The notes below the pieces were generated by a model that searched no databases, was not told where the DNA came from, and saw nothing but the letters and a program-made list of their open reading frames with translations. Positions 1-12,077 of a DNA stretch of 64,000 bases are shown one piece after another. The DNA comes from Protonemura montana (Eukaryota; Arthropoda; Insecta; Plecoptera; Nemouridae). The translations under genes were made by a program, and so were the position numbers. The stretch is taken from NCBI GenBank assembly GCA_947568835.1, contig OX387604.1, forward strand, positions 8,339,860 through 8,403,859. Direction: 5' to 3'. Each line of letters begins with the position of its first letter. Positions within the stretch are counted from its first letter, which is position 1.

Positions 1-592
1 CCGGCATTCGAACACTTATCACCATGCCTTCTTGAATGTTCATCCATCTGCCTACAAACGAAACAACATACGGGTGTCATAGATGATAAGAATTGTGCCA
101 ACTCAGAAGATGTATTCCCACGAATGCATCATCAACTCATCACCAAGGAAACTTTCCGTAAAAACTGTACCCACCTCTACGGCTTGCTTAATTATTTTCT
201 GCGTAGCATGCACAATATAGCCTCATTTCCAGCCCACTATTTAACCATTCTTTAGATGCGACGGAAGTTGGTACCATATTCGAGCTCCGGCCCCGGCACG
301 TTGTCCAAGTAATTCGAAACCAAGCTAAAGCTAGCACTCAGTATGACAATAAGGCGACGCTATATTATGCGGACCTTATAAGACAAAGATGTGGTACACA
401 CACTCAATTACACCAGCCCAACTACAGCGAAATACACTTTTAGATCTATGTAAATTAGAGGCCAAAGTTTCGATGGCAATTTTCTTCGGGATACAAATTT
501 TGATAGCAGAAAAAGAAAACTGAAAAAAAAGTAAAAAAAAAGTATCCTAACTATAATCTTAACGCCTGAGCTAAGGAGAGAAAAGAACTCAC

Positions 593-740
593 CTGCTGCA
601 TACCGGGACAGAACCCAGCTTCCTCCAGGTGGCGCGGGTGAAACGGCGAAAGGAGTTACTCGAAGATTCCGAATTTTGACGGGTATAGCTAAGGGCGAAG
701 CACGACTGCGACCGTGACCTCGAACCCACTCTTGAAGGCC
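593..740 (-). other. Possible 5' exon ending in a consensus splice donor
   Basis: On the minus strand the sequence reads CAGCAG|GTGAGT, a perfect match to the metazoan donor consensus, with GT at 592-591. The preceding ~140 bases are richer in G+C than the surroundings. They contain no in-frame ATG except ATGCAGCAG immediately before the donor (599-601). This could be a 5' UTR or first exon of a gene continuing beyond the left edge. No downstream exon is visible, so it may equally be a chance donor. Confidence 0.18.
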
Positions 741-3258
741 GCTAAATGATCACATGACCCGATCGCAATATTGTTTTCATTATTATTGGTTCATAATGTG
801 ATTTGGTGCAAATTACTTGAACATCTTAAGAACAACAAACAAGTATTGCACGGTCGCTACATTTCAAGGTCATAAACTCTTGAGGATGTTACAATTAGGC
901 TAGTTACCGTCTTCAACGAAGAAAAATGTTAATTGCAATAATTGGTAGCAGTGCGCACGAACAAAGCTGATTCTACGTAGGTCAAGAGAGCTTTTTCTAC
1001 CGTTATAATAGCATGTCACGGTTGACGGGGCAAACAAACACTGCCTCCCGCCCGCCCGTAGAATATCCACGGTGAGAAGTAGGAAATAAATAGGAAGGAA
1101 CAAAAAATCACGACTCGCGAAAAAATAAATCTGATTTTAGATATAGCGCCTATGCTGTGTTGCACAACTTTAGTGCGATCACATCCATATTGTTCGCTTC
1201 GCATGATACCTGCTTTTACGTTTCTCAATTGAATACTTTTACATTTCTCAATTCAGTATCAATTTCCCTTACATTATGTGTAAATCGCGATTTTATCGAC
1301 GGATGCAGATTGCGCAGCCACAAGCAGGAATCGTTTGATTCGTGCTCATCGACAACATTTGAACGAGTACATCACAAGTAAATTACGCGCAATTCGAGCT
1401 CTCGTTTCTACGTAAACTTGTTGGTTAGAGGCAGTGATTGTTTGTAAACGCCTGGGAAGATCCTAAGACAGTTTCCTTACGGTGAAGGTGCCCACTTGAT
1501 TAAGTAGTACAGGCTGAAATGTAGTACAGGCCTAGTTCCTGATTAAAGTTGGCAGCTTGGCAGACAGGAAAGAGTCATACAGTATCAGCGTACGTCACAG
1601 AGGACATAGGATTTCTGATTACCGCGATCATTGATTGTTGCGTAGTGACTGATTAATCAACAAGAAGATTTTTTACTGTAAATGAATCACATCACAACTC
1701 ATATAACATTGAAGTGTAATTCCTGAATTTATCTTGCTATTTTCCTGGTGCCTTGCTAAAGAAACAAAGCATTTGAAGTTATTCTTACAGTGTCTACCAC
1801 ATAGTGAATGTCATGCAACAGTTAAAAAGCCCAATGGCCTTACGAGGCGTATTGACGGTCATGGTTACGATTTTTGAATCTGGTACATTACGGAATACAT
1901 TATTATGAATGTTAATTTTGCACAAGAAATAAATATTTCTGGTACCTATATTGCTATCCAAACTTCTACGATCGTTTCTTGAAGTGGCTTTAAAAATGAA
2001 AATAAAATGATCACGATGAAATGAAAATGGCAAAAATCGGATAGAGACCAAGTTATTTATATTCTATATCCGATTCTACTGCAATTAAATTGCTCATCAG
2101 ATCACAAACATCTATCACATATTCGCATCTCCAGTAGGTTAGTCTACCTGTTAGTCTAGAGTCAGTGAGTGATGTTTTAGCATCCATGGTGTTAGTGCTG
2201 TCTATTCAATATTTGAACATGTTTTTTTTTTTGTAGCGGTACGACTTGCTATGACTAAGCAAGCAAGAAGGAGGAAGGCCGGCGGCCCAAGGCAGCCTAG
2301 CCAGCGACTCAATAAGCCTCTCATTTGATGAGTCAACCAGTTAGATATCGCACTGCGAATGACGCGATGCCTTGAGAGCAAAGATAGACACAAGACTCTG
2401 TTCTTTTATGATCGCCGAAAGTTGACGTTCACTATTTTGTTTGTATATTACATTATAAATACTGTAACTGAATCTTGAAATGGTATTAAAATTTGCAATA
2501 GACTGTAAAATCAAAGGAAAAATGTATAAAGTTGTTGTGAGTTGTGTGTATGTGTAGGTAAAATGCTCAGCAATTAGGGATTTTAATTCTTGTACAAAGA
2601 GAACGTCGAATTGTGTTTGCATTTCAGATACAACTGAGTGACCAGATAATGTTTAGGAGCGCGTGAATCAGCAGAAGCGATTACCATTAGTGACAAAATA
2701 CTGAAAATGTACCTGATGATACTACTGGAAAGGATGATTGGCTCCTTGCTCAAATAATTTGCTCACCGCTCCTTGCCGATAGAAGCCATTTATTTCTATC
2801 GCTGGCAATGACAAAGATGAGAAGGTTTTCTTTATCTTACAAATGATTCACCAGTTGCATCCACTGAATTACTGCTACTTGCAAGGCAGTTATGATTTCA
2901 CAGAAAACAGTATCATCTTGCTATGCGTGTATATTAATTATCAAACACTAATTAATTCTTACAGAGTAAGGGGAGGAGTAACTGGGGAAATGTGATTTTA
3001 ATTATTTAATTTTTGAAATGAATAGTTGTCACAAGGCAAAGATTTTCTAAAAACCATGTATTAAAACATATTATTTTTTGATCGGCTTTTCGCTCGGGAT
3101 ACACATGTATATTATTATAATAGAGGTAAATTGTATTACCGTAATATAATTATAGTATCTACATGTTGGTTTCGATCTGTTTCCACAGACAACACAATAT
3201 CTAGTAGACTAATTTATTATTCATTAGGGTTGCTTTCACATAAGCCTACACAGGCAAA

Positions 3259-3300
3259 TATGTATATATATATATATATATATACGTATAATATAATTAA
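3259..3300. repeat. (TA)n microsatellite
   Basis: This is an alternating TA run with one CG interruption, followed by AT-rich sequence. No gene association is visible. Confidence 0.8.
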
Positions 3301-5669
3301 TCAGACAGGTAGCAATTAGAATATTTGACAATAATGACTAATAGGTATATTTTTACAATCAAACCCCTGGCTCTCAGGAGACTTAAACAACGAAGCTTTA
3401 AGATCTTCTCAACTTTCGGTGAGAAAAGGTTTGGTTTGGGGTGTTATAACAAAATAAACAAATTATATCATAATATGAGTAGGTAGGTAGGTACTAGGTA
3501 GGTTTATGTAGGCAACTAGTACCGTGGCTATACCAAAGCATGAAAGCATATTATGGAAATGAATGCTCATTGCTGATGCTGCTGATAGTGATCGCTACCG
3601 GCAATCGGCATAGACAAATGCTGCCGGTCAGCGAACGCTCGAGTGTTTGAGCTGAACACAAATCAAGTTTAGGCCCAAGACTTTGGTATGTCACATCTAC
3701 ATACCGATGGTCAAAAGTTACAGTGAATGACGCGTACCTACTGCTGTTGACTGAGTACCTTAATTACTAATTATCTACAAATTAGTATTGATATTTCTAG
3801 CTTGGCGAATGTCGCCCTGTGCCGGCATGGCTAGATTGGGGAACGTACACAAAACGTATACAAAATGACTTCAAATCGAATTATTGTAGGTAAGGCCAAC
3901 CTTTCGTCTCGACTTGTGCGTTTATCAACAAACAATGTTTTTTTTTTTGCTTTCATGCCTTCTTTCGTTCCGAGACACTAGAACCTAGTTCAAAGGCATA
4001 TACAATGTTAAAAAATTGATATTTAAAATTTATTTAGGTATATTTTCAGTAAGGCTACTGATATGGATAGTTTTTTTTCATCTAGCATAATATACTGCAT
4101 TCTTTTTGAAAACCAAACGAAATCTCGCAAACACACCATAAAAGGTGCGTCTTATTACAGTCTACTTCTAGGGGGTAAGATACGATCGCCAAGAGCAGTC
4201 ATCATCCCTAGCCATGGTCACAATAGGTGGGCAACAATGTCTTAGACAGGGGACATTACTACATGGGTAATTACATTGCCTTTCTTGGCCATGTAATCAA
4301 TAAAAAGCAATAAATAGAAAAATAAAAGCATTCGCTTCTGAAAGTGGACCCAATATTTAACTGATTTTACCGATAGGTAGGTACTAATCGACAAATCCCT
4401 ATGTGCCAAAGAGCTATTGGTAGGTACCATTGAAAAAATAGGGACAGGCAATGATTTCAATTACAATACAAGCATATATTCAAATCGGTCATCCCAAAAA
4501 TATGAGCTATTTTCGTTCCTTTATCACAAGCTTTCATAATTTGTTGACTTTTGCACTCACTTGCAGCTCGATGAAGATACTCTTTTGTGGTAGGTATCCA
4601 TTCCACTCCATGTTGCCCAATCACAACAACTTTTAGGCTACACAAAACTTGTTCATTTTATACACAGTAATTAACCATCGAGTAATAAAAATAATCACTG
4701 CTTTCTCATATAATATATATGATAATATATATTTATATTTAAAACACGTTCGCTGGTCACATTCGTCGGCCTCTTCAGTTTTCACATGATGATCAAAATT
4801 CACTTAATTTCCTATTTCCGTTATTTTAATGTACTGTAGGCCTAGTTTCTGACATTGAGGTGCAGTACACTTTATAAATAATTGCGTTCCAAAAATGAAA
4901 TCATATAAAATAAAGAACAATAAATCGGCTCAGTAACGACACTATAGATGACAATCTCAGGTAGTCAGGTAGGTATGGCGCATTAAGCTTAACAAGCTTC
5001 CCAAAACTTCGAACATTGAACGAGCACCGAATGTATTCAACTCATAAAAGAAAATATAGGTGGCAAAAATTAGCAGAGGATGCCAACACAGTTTAAAGGT
5101 AGTCAATACGTTTTTGTTTGGTGGGGGTCACCAGAACGATTCATAAATTGTTGGCAAATCCATTGTAAGCATTTTAATAAGCAATTTAGGGGTGGCAAAT
5201 ACAAGCTCTGGGAATGACTCTGTATTTTACCTGCAAAAGGTTAAGGTACCTACTATTTCGCCTCGGGAAGTTAGGATAACGATTGGCACTAACGCGACAG
5301 GTCAAGAGGCAGGCAGCAGATCTAAACGAGGAAGCATGTACACAGCCGTCAACCGTGCTCGCGACCTGTCAATTAAATCAAAGTACTCGCAATCAATTTG
5401 AATTGATTGACAAACACTTTGCTGTCCTCTATAGTGTGTACAATCGATATAGTTACAAATTGATGCGTCAACTTATGAATCGTACCAAAATGATTCTGAC
5501 AAATTAGTCACAAGCAGACAGAAGACAATATTTTAGGCCAAGGCTTTTTCGAAGAATAATGAACAGATCTTGCCGTAAATAACCACGTTTTACAGTCATA
5601 GCCGACTATACTTGAGTATACGAGTCTAAGAAATCCAGTATTAAAGTATAATACATGTATTTTTAAAGA

Positions 5670-5675
5670 TTTATT
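5670..5675 (-). terminator. Poly(A) signal for Rap2
   Basis: AATAAA on the minus strand lies 12 bases beyond the Rap2 stop codon. It is the nearest canonical polyadenylation hexamer. If used, the 3' UTR would be unusually short, so other downstream signals may also serve. Confidence 0.4.
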
Positions 5676-5686
5676 AGTTATTTTAG

Positions 5687-6232
5687 TTATAGCACCGTGC
5701 AACAGCAATAGCTTTTCTTCTCTTTTTCGGGGGAAACGTTCATTTCTCTCACGATTTCCGCAAACATTTCGTTAACGTTCGTCCTGTTTTTCGCACTCGC
5801 CTCCACAAATGGGCACGACCAAGTTTGAGCTAGACAACTTCCTTCGTTTGTTGGTACTTCTCGTTGATGTTCCAAATCCACCTTGTTCGCTACTAGTAAT
5901 ATAGGCACCCTTTCTGATCCTTTCACCCTCGTGATGAGCTCTTTCATTGTCTTAATATCTTGAAAAGTCTGATGATTTGTCAGGCTGTACACGACCACGA
6001 AGCCTTGTCCATTTTTGATGTACAAATCACGCATACTCGCGAATTGCTCGGTACCGGCGGTGTCCAGTATTTCTAATACACACGGCGAATTGTCTACTTC
6101 AATTTCTTTCCTATAGAAATCTTCAATCGTTGGATCATACTTTTCCATAAAGCAACCGGAAACAAACTGAACGGTAAGTGCACTTTTGCCTACCCCACCC
6201 GAACCGAGCACAACGACTTTAAATTCACGCAT
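5687..6232 (-). CDS. Rap2: Ras-related GTPase Rap2
   Basis: This uninterrupted minus-strand frame encodes 181 residues, the usual Rap/Ras length. Rap GTPases switch between GDP- and GTP-bound states at membranes and act in adhesion, cytoskeletal and kinase (MAP4K) signalling. Visible motifs are the P-loop GSGGVGKS (10-17), switch I YDPTIEDF (32-39) with the Rap2-type Phe39, DTAGT (57-61) with the Rap-specific Thr61 instead of Gln, NKVD (116-119) and SAK (146-148). The tail CCCTVL ends in a CaaX box with a terminal Leu, which predicts geranylgeranylation; the preceding cysteines are probable palmitoylation sites. I start at the ATG at 6230-6232 because MREFK is the family N-terminus and the ATG has A at -3. 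The frame extends 20 codons further upstream, but those residues are not family-like. There are no introns in the coding region. Assignment to Rap2 rather than Rap1 rests on Phe39 and the overall wording. Confidence 0.97.
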   Translation of the reverse strand: MREFKVVVLGSGGVGKSALTVQFVSGCFMEKYDPTIEDFYRKEIEVDNSPCVLEILDTAGTEQFASMRDLYIKNGQGFVVVYSLTNHQTFQDIKTMKELITRVKGSERVPILLVANKVDLEHQREVPTNEGSCLAQTWSCPFVEASAKNRTNVNEMFAEIVREMNVSPEKEKKSYCCCTVL

Positions 6233-6300
6233 TTTCTCCGCTGTTTCAGTTAAAATTTTACTACGAGTATATATAAAGCTGACGAGTATCACTGACGAAG
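6233..6300 (-). promoter_or_regulatory. Rap2 leader with TATA-like motif and possible 3' splice site
   Basis: Upstream of the Rap2 ATG on the minus strand are TTTATATATAC (about 6266-6276) and, closer in, TTTTAACTGAAACAG about 9 bases before the start. The first could be a TATA element. The second looks like a branch point plus acceptor AG, which would imply a 5' UTR intron. Sequence alone cannot decide between them. Confidence 0.25.
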
Positions 6301-8816
6301 TAAAAAATCTCGTGTTTTTCCTTTCTTATTGTCTAAAAACCAATAATAATCTGTAAAACGTAAATCGCACAAACTGTCAGCCATATCTCACTGGCCACTG
6401 CTCTCAGACAGCCATTTTGCTAGACTCGACTGTCTGAGGATATTGCATGGCGATAGGATATTGTAACACCAACACATTACACCTCCTACTGGCTAGATCA
6501 CGAGCAAGTACATACTGCTCTCTAGTGATCGGAATGTAGCACTACGGAAGGTTTGATTCATCTACGATCTCGTTCGACAGGCAGTGCCATCTCTCGTATT
6601 CATGTACAACTAATGGAACCATTGGCAACCTTGGTTGCAGCCTCGCTGGCTCGCTTCGCTTGTATTTGCTATGGCAGTGGCCGCATTGGAGCTATTTTGT
6701 CTGCGTTGCCAGTCTGCTTGTTCAAGTGTTATTATATATCTACCGCCTTAGGGAGTGCCTCCTCAGACAGCTATGTCAGCTGCAGTTGCCAAAAATAGTA
6801 GCCCTTGAACTGGAATGTAGCACTGTCAACTCATTCTTATAAGGTAATTTAGTTCTCATATAGTGTTGTGTAAATAATTCACTGTATAAATGTATTCACT
6901 GTATGTACTGTCCAAAGCATATTGATTTGATATTGCCTTTCATCTGTTGATTTCACAAATTCTTTCCTATGCTGCACACACATTTTCACTTGAAAAAAAA
7001 AATAAAAAAAAACATCAAAAACTTGTTTTTATGTAAGGTAGTAAAAATCGTGGTAAGTACGTACATTTAAACAGCGTTAAATTGAAAATAAAATGTTCCT
7101 AGCATTAATTCGTACGTTTTATGAAAAATTATAGAACATATATTTATTTGCCTTCTAAACAGTCACGATAATTCCTCTACACAATAAAAAAAATCACGAT
7201 AAAGCTAACAAGTTATTTTAGCAATGCTTTATAGAGTGATTCTGTACATCATATTAGAAAACCTCTTCACAGCTGGCAAACGATAATCACGAGTGGTGAC
7301 AACAGCCTGTCATGGGTTAGGACTAGCCTAGGGACTGCCTGACATGGAAACGACACAATTATACTACGGAATTCTTCGTTGTGAAAAATATCTTCCAACT
7401 GACAACCGAAATGAATGTATTTGATATGTATTCAAGATTGATGCCGTCCTATTTTATATTTCTCTTGTCATCCATTAACTAATTAATATTTCAACAAATG
7501 ACCCTCATATACCACTCATGACCACTCATGTATTACTGGGCGCTAATTTTTATCGGATTGTTAATAGATCAAAATTGTAGGTTAGGTTTTTAGGTTTTTT
7601 AAAACCAGTGGCGATTTTCTTACATTGTTTAAGACAGCATTTAAAAAGCACACAGTTATTTCAATCACCATTTATGACCAAAGGCTAAAAAAAGCGTTGA
7701 CGTTGACGTAATTATTTAATCGTTGTTGTCCATCATTAACGTTGTGCCCGAGTTTAAAAAGAAAATCCTTAAGTACGAGTCATTACAAAATTTCGGACTT
7801 TTTGATTCCAGTACCAAAACCATATCGTAATAATAATAATCGCTGTTTTAATTAATTAAATTTTGTAGCACACCAATATCTCTTATCTGATTTATAAGTT
7901 CTTTACGCAGAATCATTGATGTTGACGTACTAATTTTTAAATATTTTTCTCATCAGGGAAAAAATACAAGTTCTTTGTAACCTTAATCCATAAAATTAAT
8001 TTTTGTCAGCGTTAATACCACCTTTGCGACTAGTTGTGTCATAAACATCAGTTTTTGTGGAATCATCGAAGTTAAGGGCATTGTAGACAAACGCTCTGTA
8101 TGAGAATGTGCGCAAAAATGTCCAGTTTTTTTGTCAAACCTGAAAATTAACAACATTTCCAGAATAGGAATTATCCAAAAATAGTTTTACGAAAAATCGC
8201 ACTGAGATAAACGCAGTTTAACGCAGTTTTTGGAAGTGAAACAAAGTTTCGGATTTCAGTCCTTCGCTAGAAGTCACGACTAAAGGCAAGAAAACCAATT
8301 TTGGACAGAACATAGTCCACATCCCTATGCTGCTGGCCCAAAAACAAGTCAATCTGAGCCCAGGGTTGTTCCCTGGAATTATTTCCGTCACCCTCTGCAT
8401 TGTTTTTCTTCACAGAAGCAACTAAATACACGGATTATAATCGAAATAGAAAATAATTTAAAATACGATATCCTGTGTAATGTTGCAATATGTTTGTGGT
8501 CCAAATTTGCAATTATCTGGTGGTAGTGGTGTTTGCCAATTGTTTAATTATCCCACATAATGTATACCTGCACGTAACTTAAACCCAGTCCAAATTTCTT
8601 TTCCTTAAGTCGAGTCCAGTTTTTAATGCGAGAATGCTTCTGTGGTGATAACGAGATGACTTTGGTCGGTCGTGCTAGTGTGTTAATAATCTCTATTTAT
8701 TTGATCGTATCTGGTCCGCGTACATTTTGGTTTAGAGTCTCTAGCTGAACTTGCATACTTCAAAGTTCGAACCAAAAAATGCACATTCTCTGCTCTTGTG
8801 TTACACTGGCAGACAG
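6301..8816. other. Intergenic region between divergent Rap2 and PLSCR
   Basis: No gene is recognised. Near Rap2 are repeated short motifs: CTCAGACAG at 6403, its complement at 6430, and the direct motif again at 6762; GGAATGTAGCACT occurs at 6531 and 6812. The rest (6.9-8.8 kb) is ordinary AT-rich sequence. Rap2 and PLSCR are transcribed away from each other, so promoters of both should lie in or near this interval. Confidence 0.5.
6430..6770. repeat. Segment bounded by 11-bp inverted repeats
   Basis: CTGTCTGAGGA at 6430-6440 is exactly complementary to TCCTCAGACAG at 6760-6770. Weaker similarity continues about 40 bases inward (GGCG-TAG-ATAT-TAACAC). This could be the terminal inverted repeat of a small non-autonomous DNA element. 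I find no clear target-site duplication, so the assignment is tentative. Confidence 0.25.
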
Positions 8817-9294
8817 AGAGGAAAGTAGGTACTGAACGGTTTGGCGTATTGGAAACACCGGTTTTTATGAGATCACCGAAGTTAAGCAACACTGCGCTGG
8901 GTCGGTTATTGGATGGGTAACCATAATGCACATGACCAGTTCTGTACGGGAGAGAGGTTGGAGGGATGAAAGTTAGTACAGCAACTTAATTCGCCTTGCT
9001 AATCAACCTCTCGACAGTATAGGTTTGTGGAGGGATCATATTGTTCGTGTTGTACCGTCCTTTGGAAGGGTCGCTAAGCCGGCCGGTGGTCCCCTTAGTG
9101 CTCTTTGACAGGAGTAGCCTACGTGCCGGCACCGTGTATCCCTCCTCCCTTCTAGGCTAGATTAGGTTCATCATCATCAACATCCTCATCATCATCCAAT
9201 CATTCACCGACGCCATTAGACTAGTGCCACAGGGCCCGTTGTCAAAACAGTGCGTCGTTAAACACCACAAATCAATCGGAGAGGAAAGTAGTAC
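8817..9294. repeat. Target-site duplication flanking SINE copy A
   Basis: GAGAGGAAAGTAGGTAC (8817-8833) recurs almost exactly as GAGAGGAAAGTAGTAC (9279-9294) on the other side of the SINE. This is what target-primed retroposition leaves and it fixes the element's ends. Confidence 0.75.
8834..9278 (+). mobile_element. 5S-rRNA-derived SINE, copy A (full length)
   Basis: The first ~110 bases align by eye to the internal promoter half of 5S rRNA: GAGATCACCGAAGTTAAGC matches the 5S A-box region, and TTGGATGGGTAACC matches the TTGGATGGGAGACC element. A 5S-type head defines the SINE3 class, transcribed by RNA polymerase III. The body is unique to this family; a CATCATC-rich stretch follows, and the 3' tail contains GTGCGTCGTTAAACACC and ends in AATC repeats. 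The copy is bounded by a near-perfect 16-bp duplication, so both ends are defined. It lies about 450 bp upstream of the scramblase first coding exon, in the same orientation. Confidence 0.85.
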
Positions 9295-9668
9295 ATTCTG
9301 AGAGGGTCTTATGATGAGAGGATACAAACCGTTAAGCAATATCGCACTAAGTCGGGCTTTAAATGGGTGACCATCACACATGTCTGATGTCTGTTCAGCA
9401 GAGGTTTCAGGGATCAGAATTAGTGTAACAGCCTTATAAGCCTTGTTTATCAACATCTTGACAGTGTTATGCATCGTTGAACCTCCCATAATTTAGAAGG
9501 GATTCATGGCGTTATTCCCTATTAACCTGGTTATCACCCAAGTTTACTTGCCAGCACCGGGTGAACTACCAACCTTTTAGGCTCGGTTAAGCGAGACTAG
9601 CTTCATCTGATGACTCACGTTAGTTACTATTTAGTGTTCGTCAAATAGTGCGTCGTTAAACACTTAAT
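9295..9668 (+). mobile_element. 5S-derived SINE, copy B (old, diverged)
   Basis: This lies directly after copy A. The 5S-like core is still visible (CCGTTAAGCAATATCGCAC, then AAATGGGTGACCATCAC) and the tail GTGCGTCGTTAAACAC closes it at about 9666. Divergence and small indels are much greater than in copies A, C and D, so this is an older insertion. Copy A landed at or just 5' of its head. Confidence 0.7.
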
Positions 9669-9676
9669 ATTATAAA

Positions 9677-9728
9677 TAATCTGGTTCTATTTTATAGTTC
9701 ATCCTAATCTGGTTCTATTTGATTCCAG
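9677..9728 (+). promoter_or_regulatory. Probable 3' splice site upstream of the PLSCR start, with duplicated 16-mer
   Basis: TAATCTGGTTCTATTT occurs at 9677-9692 and again 28 bases later at 9705-9720. The second copy runs into TTCTATTTGATTCCAG, a reasonable polypyrimidine tract and AG acceptor (AG at 9727-9728), 14 bases before the PLSCR ATG. This suggests a noncoding upstream exon and a 5' UTR intron. The exon itself was not found. Confidence 0.4.
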
Positions 9729-9742
9729 ATTCGCGAATAAGC

Positions 9743-10232
9743 ATGGCTGACCCAACGTCCCGCCAGCCAGGCTACAACACGAACTTCCCCCCTTCTTACA
9801 CAGATGGTGCTGGATATCCCATGCCACAACCAGGGATAGGGTTCCAGGTGCCAGCGGGAGGATACAACCCAAACGCGGGATATCAACCTTCCCAGCAATA
9901 TATACCACCAGGACAGCCGGGATATGCCCCTGGCCAAGGCTACGCTCCTGGCCAAGGCTACGCTCCTGGACAAGGCTACGCTCCTGGCCAAGGCTACGCT
10001 CCTGGACAAGGCTCCGCTCCTGGACAAGGCTCCGCTCCTGGACAAGGCTATACTCCAGGACAAGCCTATACTCCGGGACAAGGCTACGCTCCGGGACATG
10101 GCTATGCTCCTCCGGGACAAGGAGGCTATCAACCACCTCCACAACTGAGCTACGTTCCACCAGGATATGGAGATCAGCCGATTGCCCAGCAGCCACACGG
10201 AGGGGGAGCTCCTGGAGTTCAAGGACAAGGGG
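9743..10232 (+). CDS. PLSCR: PLSCR coding exon 1: proline-rich N-terminus
   Basis: This exon encodes residues 1-163 plus the first base of codon 164. It is rich in Pro, Gly, Gln and Tyr, contains PPSY, and carries the 18-bp repeat array. The donor is GGG|GTAAGAT with GT at 10233-10234. The frame stays open another 137 bases into the intron, but the strong donor and the phase-1 match to exon 2 support this end. Confidence 0.9.
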
Positions 10233-12030
10233 GTAAGATTTCAGAATTTCTTTTGTTTGTGATGCTCAGGCTGTTCAGCCCCTGGGCGAGGTGGGTGAAA
10301 TTTCGAGTGCATGGATTCGAATTATCGGAAAGCAGCTCACTTAATAGAGTGGACATAATATTTAGATAAGCGTGTATCAGCAGTTCGATGGACAGGTAAA
10401 AGCACATCATTATGTCCAGCGGTAACTGGCAAGGGTAGAGAAAATAAAATCGGAGAAAAATTCAGCTTTCAGTGATCTTAGGAACTTACTGTTTAAGATT
10501 AGACTCTTATCTTTAAGTTGAATGATAAACAGTCTCCAGCTTCTAGTACTACTTAGAGCTTATAATTTCTATGCAATTAAACAAAGAGATAATGATGGTG
10601 ATAATAGCAAATCACGTGTTCATACAGTTGACAGTCCACAAGTCATTAGATAGTTAAGGACAATTTGGAACAACAGATTTCTTCGAGAAGATTCAGTCGA
10701 AGAAGTAGAACCAGAGAGCTCGCGACTTTATTGACGAAGATAATGTGTTTTCTTTCAAGTCGGCTAGGAATGGATTCAAGATTTCTGGGTGGCCATAGAA
10801 ACGGGAATTTTGTGTAATACACATTTTCGCTACGATGTTTGAAAGCACGGAGGACTTCCAGCGTCATAAAGTGCCTTGGAGAATTAGGAGTGTGAAACAG
10901 TGCTTTCGAGATATAAACAATAAATTAAACAATAACAGGAACACGTGCAGCAAATACTCATTGACAAATGCCTGGAGAAAAATTCGCCGTATATTCCATG
11001 ATTATGACGATGTGGATGATTTACCCACAGAATTGAAGTTTAAAAAGTTTATATCTGATGATGAAAGGAGGTTTGTTATTTTTTTATAAGTTGTTACAAA
11101 GCAAATATTTTTTTTGTCTTTTGAAAAAAATTTTCAACACTCACCATGAATATTGTTACTGTGTAGTGTGACCTATTTCGAAGAACACAGTTTTTATCAT
11201 AGTCAGCAATTTCAGATTAACTAGACAATAGATACTAGCTCATAATATTTTTATCTGTGCAAGTGGGTGGAATGAAGATAAGAGTACAAGAGTAACACCA
11301 TACCCTTTAGCTTTCATTTTAAACTCGTATTTAATCTTCAGACATAGTTTAGAGCTGTTGAAAATTCATTTCTACAGCCATGCATCAAGTCATAGTGCAA
11401 CAACCATTGCCAGGTAGTTTCTTTTCTGTCAGAATGTCAAATATATTCAAGTTTCGTGTGATGCAAAGTACAAAGCTCAGGTACCAAATGAGCGGCATTT
11501 TAAACCTCATTTTATTAGAATGCTGACAATTTTATTTCTGCAGATGGTTGGATGAATATGCCGCAAGGCATTCACAATGTCCCACCGGGTTTGGAGTACC
11601 TTACTTCAATTGATCAACTTCTGGTTCACCAGAAAGTGGAGCTCTTAGAAGGTAAGTGTTACTAAATTACCACTGTTTAATGCTGATTCACAGTTCATAA
11701 GGATTTTTGAGTTATGATTGATTGAGTGATTTGACTGAGTTATGATTTGAGTTTGATACACTCTGTAAGGGTTACCAAGACATTGTGATTCACAAAAAAC
11801 AAATCTTAATACTAAACAGCAACATTGTTGATGTCAGACTCTGACATCATATTTTGATGGTTATTAGTATGGTATTTTAGTGCAAGTTCTAGCAATACAT
11901 GCGTTTTTTAAGGAAATTGTTAAAAAAAAAAATTGAAGTCAATATTCATGAATATGTATTATTTTAGAATTAGAATTGCCAGTAAGATATCGTTGAAATA
12001 CAGCCTTTAGCCCATTGAAACTTATGGGTA

Positions 12031-12077
<47 letters not shown>

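Larger units (their letters stand above)
1..5669. other. Gene-poor left flank, AT-rich
   Basis: I see no convincing protein gene or RNA gene here. The frames are short and interrupted. The stretch holds a TA microsatellite near 3259-3300, a TATA-rich patch near 4709-4735, and several TAGGTA/GTAGGT strings (for example 3480-3502 and 4372-4385). A single strong minus-strand splice-donor match near 592 is listed separately. It is downstream of the Rap2 gene on that gene's strand, so it would be intergenic or an intron of a gene running off the left edge. Confidence 0.6.

Noticed and set aside
8834-8960. A functional 5S rRNA gene
   Set aside because: Only the internal promoter region resembles 5S; both ends of 5S and its terminal stem are missing, and the sequence continues into a retroposon body and tail.
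9699-10228. Long antisense and shifted frames over PLSCR exon 1 (Ser/Arg or Val/Pro repeats)
   Set aside because: By-products of the 18-bp in-frame repeat; the sense frame joins cleanly to the other scramblase exons.
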